From assembly GCF_000242895.2 (NCBI RefSeq), contig NC_021171.1, positions 2,762,001-2,826,000 of the forward strand: a DNA stretch of 64,000 nucleotides. The letters are read 5' to 3'. Of this stretch, positions 60,402 through 64,000 are shown one piece after another; the first letter of the stretch is position 1, and each line of letters begins with the position of its first letter. The notes under the pieces were generated by a model, which did no database searches, was not told where the DNA came from, and saw only the letters and a list, made by a program, of their open reading frames with translations. The translations under genes and the position numbers were made by a program. Source of the stretch: Bacillus sp. 1NLA3E. Lineage in GTDB: Bacteria; Bacillota; Bacilli; Bacillales; Cytobacillaceae.

Positions 60402-60817
60402 GTTTTACCTCCCTCTATTAATTAAGGTTTTTCTTAGAATTTCGCAGTTTTCCCCCATTTTCTCCAATGATATTCAAGGCAAATGGTCAATTCCCATCCG
60501 TTATGGCCAATATAGGTTAAATTCGGAATCTATATGCGCATCCTTGTTAGCCTAATGAGATATCCTATTATCTGGGTGGCGCATTATATGATCGCAACTC
60601 CCTATGATATATTGTTTGATCATTTATCCCCCTCCTTGAAATCCCTTTATGTACACAAATTGCTCAACGAAATGCCCGATGAACCAATAAAGGGCGCAAT
60701 CTTATTCCTGATATGCGCACGATTGCGGAAGATTACTTATATTACTAAAAGCTATAAGCAGACTCATGCTTATTGAACTTTAGCCACCCGATGTTGTTAA
60801 GTAACTTTATCCCACTT
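60402..60817. other. Intergenic stretch without recognisable gene
   Basis: About 415 bp between the RCC1-repeat gene and PhzF. An 80-codon plus-strand frame (60534-60776) has no ribosome site and no familiar sequence. GCGCACGATTGCGGAA here (about 60715) resembles GCGCCCGATTGCGGAA at about 62331, hinting at a small shared repeat. Nothing else seen. Confidence 0.5.
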
Positions 60818-61711
60818 CTAAAAAACTACTTCAAAATCTTTAACGTATACTGCATTTCCTGTTATCTCTATATCATAATTATCTTTATTTTTCGAGACCC
60901 GTACCATAACCCGACCATCTTTATCAGTTTCTTGACCTTGCTCTACTAAAAGATTTAGAGATTTTTCAAAATGGTTGTTTATGTATTTAGCATAAAATGC
61001 TCCCATTACCCCTGAAGCAGTTCCAGTTACAGCGTCCTCTGTGGTACCAGAATAGGGTGAAGAGAAGTGCCGAGCGTGCATTTGAGCATTTGAATCGTAG
61101 GTTTCCAAACAAAAAGGATGAATAGATGCTTTTGGCATTTCTTTTAATATAGTGGGGAATAATTTATTATTAGGTTTCATTTTATTAAAGGTAACGAGTT
61201 TCTTTATTGGGATCAATAATGTCCAAGTACCTGTACTACCATATAGAATTGGTAAATAATCATCAATATCCTCTTTTACTAACCCGATTGAGTTAGCTAA
61301 ATCTTCCTTTGACCCGTTAAATTCCACAAAATGTGGTGAAGCCTGTTTCATTGTTATATGTATTTCATCACTTGATGTTGTATTAATTTTTATTGGCAAG
61401 TTCCCTGCTCTTGTTTCAATTGTTAATTTATCTTTCTGCTTTATTAATCCCTTTGTTTTTAAGGCGTAAATGGTAGCCATGGTTCCATGACCACATAGGT
61501 TCATTTCATGGCCAGGCGTAAAAAAACGTATTCTAAGGTCAGCCACATCCGACTTAACTAGAAAAGCTGTCTCATTAAAACCTACTTTGAAAGCTATTTC
61601 TTGCATTTCCTGATCTGTTAGATCATCTCCGTTTAAAACAACCCCGGCAGGATTTCCTTTATTGGGTTCTTTACTAAATGCATCATAATGATAAACCTTC
61701 ATTGATTTCAT
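60818..61711 (-). CDS. PhzF-family isomerase
   Basis: A 297-residue PhzF/diaminopimelate-epimerase-fold protein. [20 protein letters not shown] at the N-terminus, [11 protein letters not shown] with the catalytic Glu, [20 protein letters not shown] and the second-half [17 protein letters not shown] are the family motifs. PhzF itself acts in phenazine synthesis, but most Bacillus members stand alone with unknown substrates; no phenazine genes are present. ATG 61711 follows GATGGGGGAAATGAAGA. Monocistronic. Confidence 0.85.
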   Translation of the reverse strand: MKSMKVYHYDAFSKEPNKGNPAGVVLNGDDLTDQEMQEIAFKVGFNETAFLVKSDVADLRIRFFTPGHEMNLCGHGTMATIYALKTKGLIKQKDKLTIETRAGNLPIKINTTSSDEIHITMKQASPHFVEFNGSKEDLANSIGLVKEDIDDYLPILYGSTGTWTLLIPIKKLVTFNKMKPNNKLFPTILKEMPKASIHPFCLETYDSNAQMHARHFSSPYSGTTEDAVTGTASGVMGAFYAKYINNHFEKSLNLLVEQGQETDKDGRVMVRVSKNKDNYDIEITGNAVYVKDFEVVF

Positions 61712-61854
61712 TCTTCATTTCCCCCATCAACCTTTTTTAATTATCATCTTCATTTTACCATCATTAACGGCATACTTGTGAAAGCCACTCATTAAATGAA
61801 ATAGGTGGATAACCTTATTAATGGGTAGCGCCCGTTTGTTTAATAATACTGATA

Positions 61855-62214
61855 TTATGATTTTGTTGTTGTTCCTTGATGGAAAAACATTTGCCATCTT
61901 CCATCTATAAATTTCCAAATGGAACTACGTAAAGTATTCTGCATTCTGGTTTCATCTTTTACACGAAATGTCGCCAAAACGGTATCTTCTGATAAAGGGT
62001 ATATTTCAAAATCAGTAAGAGTCATTTCCCTTACACTAAGTCCCCCTTTACCAACAGAATCCTTTTTATACCAAACATTCCCCGAACTCCCAAATTCAAA
62101 AAAATCGTCTGCAAGTAACTTGTCTAGTTCTGCTGGCGTTGTACGAGTTTCAGGTTCTAATAACTTTTGCTCTAGTTCACGCAAATGCTTTTTTAACACA
62201 GATTGGTTTTCCAT
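61855..62214 (-). CDS. DUF4440 (NTF2-like) protein
   Basis: A 119-residue NTF2-like protein. LRELEQKLLEPETR, LDKLLADDFFEFGSSGNVW, the strand pair VLATFRVKDE and the closing SSIWKFIDGRWQMFFHQGT match DUF4440 proteins, often annotated as ketosteroid-isomerase-like. They form small dimers with a hydrophobic pocket; activity is seldom known. It lies upstream of the PhzF gene on the same strand with 143 bp between, so co-transcription is uncertain. Confidence 0.82.
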   Translation of the reverse strand: MENQSVLKKHLRELEQKLLEPETRTTPAELDKLLADDFFEFGSSGNVWYKKDSVGKGGLSVREMTLTDFEIYPLSEDTVLATFRVKDETRMQNTLRSSIWKFIDGRWQMFFHQGTTTKS

Positions 62215-62387
62215 TTTATCCCTCTATATATTCATTATTGTACTAAATTTTTTCTTGTTCAACTTCCCTTTAACTGAAAAAAGGCCACGAAAATGGACTG
62301 CTGAAGTAGCCCACCGTTGTTCAATTCTTGCGCCCGATTGCGGAAAATCGTTTTTAACGGAAAGTCCTTATAACTTAAACAAAAAAG

Positions 62388-62411
62388 AGATCCTTCATGA
62401 TTGAAGAATCT
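62388..62411 (-). terminator. Terminator of the GNAT gene at 62438
   Basis: AGATCCTTCA and TTGAAGAATCT pair with one bulge; on the minus strand CTCTTTTTTG follows. Confidence 0.65.
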
Positions 62412-62437
62412 ATATCCGTTGGCTTAGCAAAATATTT

Positions 62438-62932
62438 TTATAAAAGTTTAGACATATAGTATTCATCAACAAATTCACCATCAATATAAAGTGATTCTCT
62501 TTTTGTTCCTTCAATATCAAATCCCATTTTTTTATATAAACGCAGTCCAGCTTCATTACGAATTACAACGGATAATTCTAATCTATATACATTGTGTTTC
62601 CATGCCCAATCTTCTAAGTGTTTAAATAGTTTAGTCCCTACCCCAAGCCCTCTAAACTCACTTAAAATACCAATAACAAGATATTCGGAATGTCTGTTTC
62701 TTTTTGCATTGCCGCCCATAGCAATTAGATATCCTATTAGTACATCATTTTCTTCGGCTACAAAAATAGTTGAATTACTTTCTTTTTTCATAACTTCTAT
62801 TCTTTTTAATTGTTGTTCAAGACTAATGTTTCTTTCACCTGGTTCAAAAAGCATATATTGGGACTTATTTTCAACTTTTATAATTAAATTTACCATTCTT
62901 TCAGCATCATCAGGTTTTATCTCCCTAATCAC
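62438..62932 (-). CDS. GNAT-family N-acetyltransferase
   Basis: A 164-residue acetyltransferase. VAEENDVLIGYLIAMGG and the acetyl-CoA motif GILSEFRGLGVGTKLFKHLE (R-G-x-G-x-G/V pattern) are clear, followed by RLELSVVIRNEAGLRLYKKMGF and the C-terminal strand. This arrangement is common in ribosomal-protein or amino-acid acetyltransferases (RimJ/PhnO-like), but the substrate cannot be told. The start is GTG 62932 behind a G-run (TTGGGGGGGCAAT). Likely monocistronic. Confidence 0.85.
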   Translation of the reverse strand: MIREIKPDDAERMVNLIIKVENKSQYMLFEPGERNISLEQQLKRIEVMKKESNSTIFVAEENDVLIGYLIAMGGNAKRNRHSEYLVIGILSEFRGLGVGTKLFKHLEDWAWKHNVYRLELSVVIRNEAGLRLYKKMGFDIEGTKRESLYIDGEFVDEYYMSKLL

Positions 62933-62990
62933 ATTGCCCCCCCAATATATCCAATATTACAATATCCTATTGAACAACCCTTCCTTTCAA

Positions 62991-63593
62991 CTAAAGTGCC
63001 TGATTCTTCACCTCTATAATATCACTTGCCTTTTTTAACAACCTTCCTACATAAGCATTAAGCTTTTGTTGTACAAGCCCATTTTCTATTAAGTCTCCAT
63101 TTATAGGTTTCATATCATAATCCCTAGAAGAAAACAGGACTGACTCTGGGGAAAAATTAAGCCCCGCAAAAGTATATAATGCTTCGTGAGTTGACATATC
63201 CGCACCTGATGTAATGTTTCCTATAAATATAAAATTTAATTTCCTCAGATATTCTTTTTCATAGTCAAATTCCTTGCTAATAAGTGCTTGTGATCTTTCC
63301 GAAAGCATAAAGTACGTTGAAGGAAGATGTCCGCAGTATGTTGGAAGAGAGAATAGAAGTAAATCCGCTTCAAAGCATTTTGTTAATAATCTTGGGATGT
63401 CATCTTGAATTGGACAGACTAAACCTTTACAACACTCTATATTACAATTCCCGCAAGGATTAATATTTAAATCATGGATATTAATTGTTTCTATCTCATA
63501 GGAATTACCTTTAAATTTCTTCATACAGTAATCTAGCATCCTAAATGAATTTCCATCATTCCTTGCACTAAATACTAAACCGAGTATTTTCAT
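62991..63593 (-). CDS. NAD(P)H-dependent FMN reductase / flavodoxin-fold protein
   Basis: A 200-residue flavodoxin-like protein. KILGLVFSARNDGNSFRMLD is the FMN-phosphate loop, INPCGNCNIECCKGLVCPI a cysteine-rich loop seen in iron-sulfur flavoprotein-like and WrbA-type reductases (five Cys within about 15 residues), and LLLFSLPTYCGHLPSTYFML the second flavin-binding region. The cysteines may hold an iron-sulfur cluster. ATG 63593 follows GGAGGATGAA. Role and partner unknown. Confidence 0.78.
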   Translation of the reverse strand: MKILGLVFSARNDGNSFRMLDYCMKKFKGNSYEIETINIHDLNINPCGNCNIECCKGLVCPIQDDIPRLLTKCFEADLLLFSLPTYCGHLPSTYFMLSERSQALISKEFDYEKEYLRKLNFIFIGNITSGADMSTHEALYTFAGLNFSPESVLFSSRDYDMKPINGDLIENGLVQQKLNAYVGRLLKKASDIIEVKNQAL

Positions 63594-63697
63594 TCATCCT
63601 CCAAAACATATGAAATTTGTCATTAATTTAATCTTACTTGACCTTATGACTAAAAGGATTTACAATTTCTTGGACTTTCTGCCCTATAGTCCCAATA

Positions 63698-64000
63698 TTA
63701 ATTACAATAAGAAAGAGTACTAGACAAGGTAAAATTGACAATGTAAAGTTCCGCAGTTATTCCATACCCCAAGCCTTCATACACCCGGACAGCGGGCAGA
63801 TTATCTGCCAATACACCCAGATAGACATCTGGTGAAAGTTTTTTACCGAGGTGTGTCAATTCACTTGTTAAGTGCTTAGCTAATCCTCTTCCTCTGTAAT
63901 CTAACCTGGTCACGATGTTCCCAAGTTCTACAAGCTTAGAGTCATAAAAATGGTAGCCGCCCACAGCTATGAAATCTTTCCCTTCCTTAATTCCAAGAAA
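63698..64000 (-). CDS. GNAT-family N-acetyltransferase, C-terminal part (cut by window edge)
   Basis: The frame enters from beyond the right edge and ends at 63698; about 100 residues are visible. FLGIKEGKDFIAVGGYHFYD, GNIVTRLDYRGRGLAKHLTS (acetyl-CoA binding R-G-R-G-L-A) and VLADNLPAVRVYEGLGYGI are GNAT motifs. The N-terminal part and start lie outside the window, so the subfamily cannot be given. Confidence 0.8.
   Translation of the reverse strand, partial: FLGIKEGKDFIAVGGYHFYDSKLVELGNIVTRLDYRGRGLAKHLTSELTHLGKKLSPDVYLGVLADNLPAVRVYEGLGYGITAELYIVNFTLSSTLSYCN

Noticed and set aside
60534-60776. 80-residue plus-strand ORF
   Set aside because: No ribosome site, no recognisable pattern, and composition like non-coding flank.

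Overview
The window looks like chromosome from a low-GC, endospore-forming member of the Bacillaceae (Bacillus/Neobacillus-like). The reasons are the spore-coat cluster cotB-cotH-cotG, the germination hydrolase cwlJ, a Bacillus-type puc purine-catabolism cluster, a tcyABC cystine transporter, ywbH/ywbG/ywbF synteny, strong AGGAGG ribosome sites with frequent GTG/TTG starts, and many rho-independent terminators. No rRNA, tRNA, CRISPR array or intact transposon was seen. Assignments rest on motif recognition and remembered family sequences; no search was run.

Layout. 1-5.5 kb: start of nadB (cut by the edge) divergent from nifS, a DUF485 + ActP-type symporter pair, and an ArsB-like transporter. 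5.5-10.5 kb: spore-coat island (a CotB-like protein, CotB, CotH kinase, and a very large Arg/Ser-repeat CotG). 10.5-17 kb: cwlJ, ppiB, a mug-type DNA glycosylase, an array of four hairpins with a 51-bp period, the radical-SAM gene yfkAB, a SEC-C protein and a secreted or membrane-anchored nuclease. 17-31 kb: one long minus-strand purine block (M20 amidohydrolase, pucF, pucH, pucM, pucL, pucE, pucD, pucC, pucA, an aminohydrolase, adeC) that would take adenine and hypoxanthine/xanthine through urate and allantoin to ureidoglycolate and ammonia. 31-44 kb: a lone trpB, an HD protein, a decayed stretch, ilvE, a SulP transporter with an ArsR regulator, an MBL hydrolase, cls, small acidic proteins and a DMT efflux protein. 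44-57 kb: tcyABC, a DUF1657 protein, a formate dehydrogenase, a PAS histidine kinase, three tandem YhfH-like microproteins, an MFS transporter, an LrgAB/CidAB pair and a SCO protein. 57-64 kb: ABC-F protein ykpA, a transposase remnant, an RCC1-repeat protein of foreign appearance, PhzF, DUF4440, GNAT and flavodoxin-fold genes.

The most striking result is the formate dehydrogenase at 48031-50094. Its reading frame is cut by a single in-frame TGA at the catalytic Cys/Sec position. A GC-rich hairpin with apical loop GGUCU follows, its loop starting 18 nt after the UGA, the same loop and spacing as I recall for E. coli fdhF. This is best read as a selenocysteine-containing formate dehydrogenase, which conventional gene calling would split in two.

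A second theme is non-coding repeats. Five copies of a GC-rich dispersed element lie between genes. One is flanked by a 15-bp direct repeat and two have imperfect terminal inverted repeats, so the family looks MITE-like. Two copies carry an extra AT-rich module with a perfect CTGTCGAGA hairpin placed right behind a gene's terminator.
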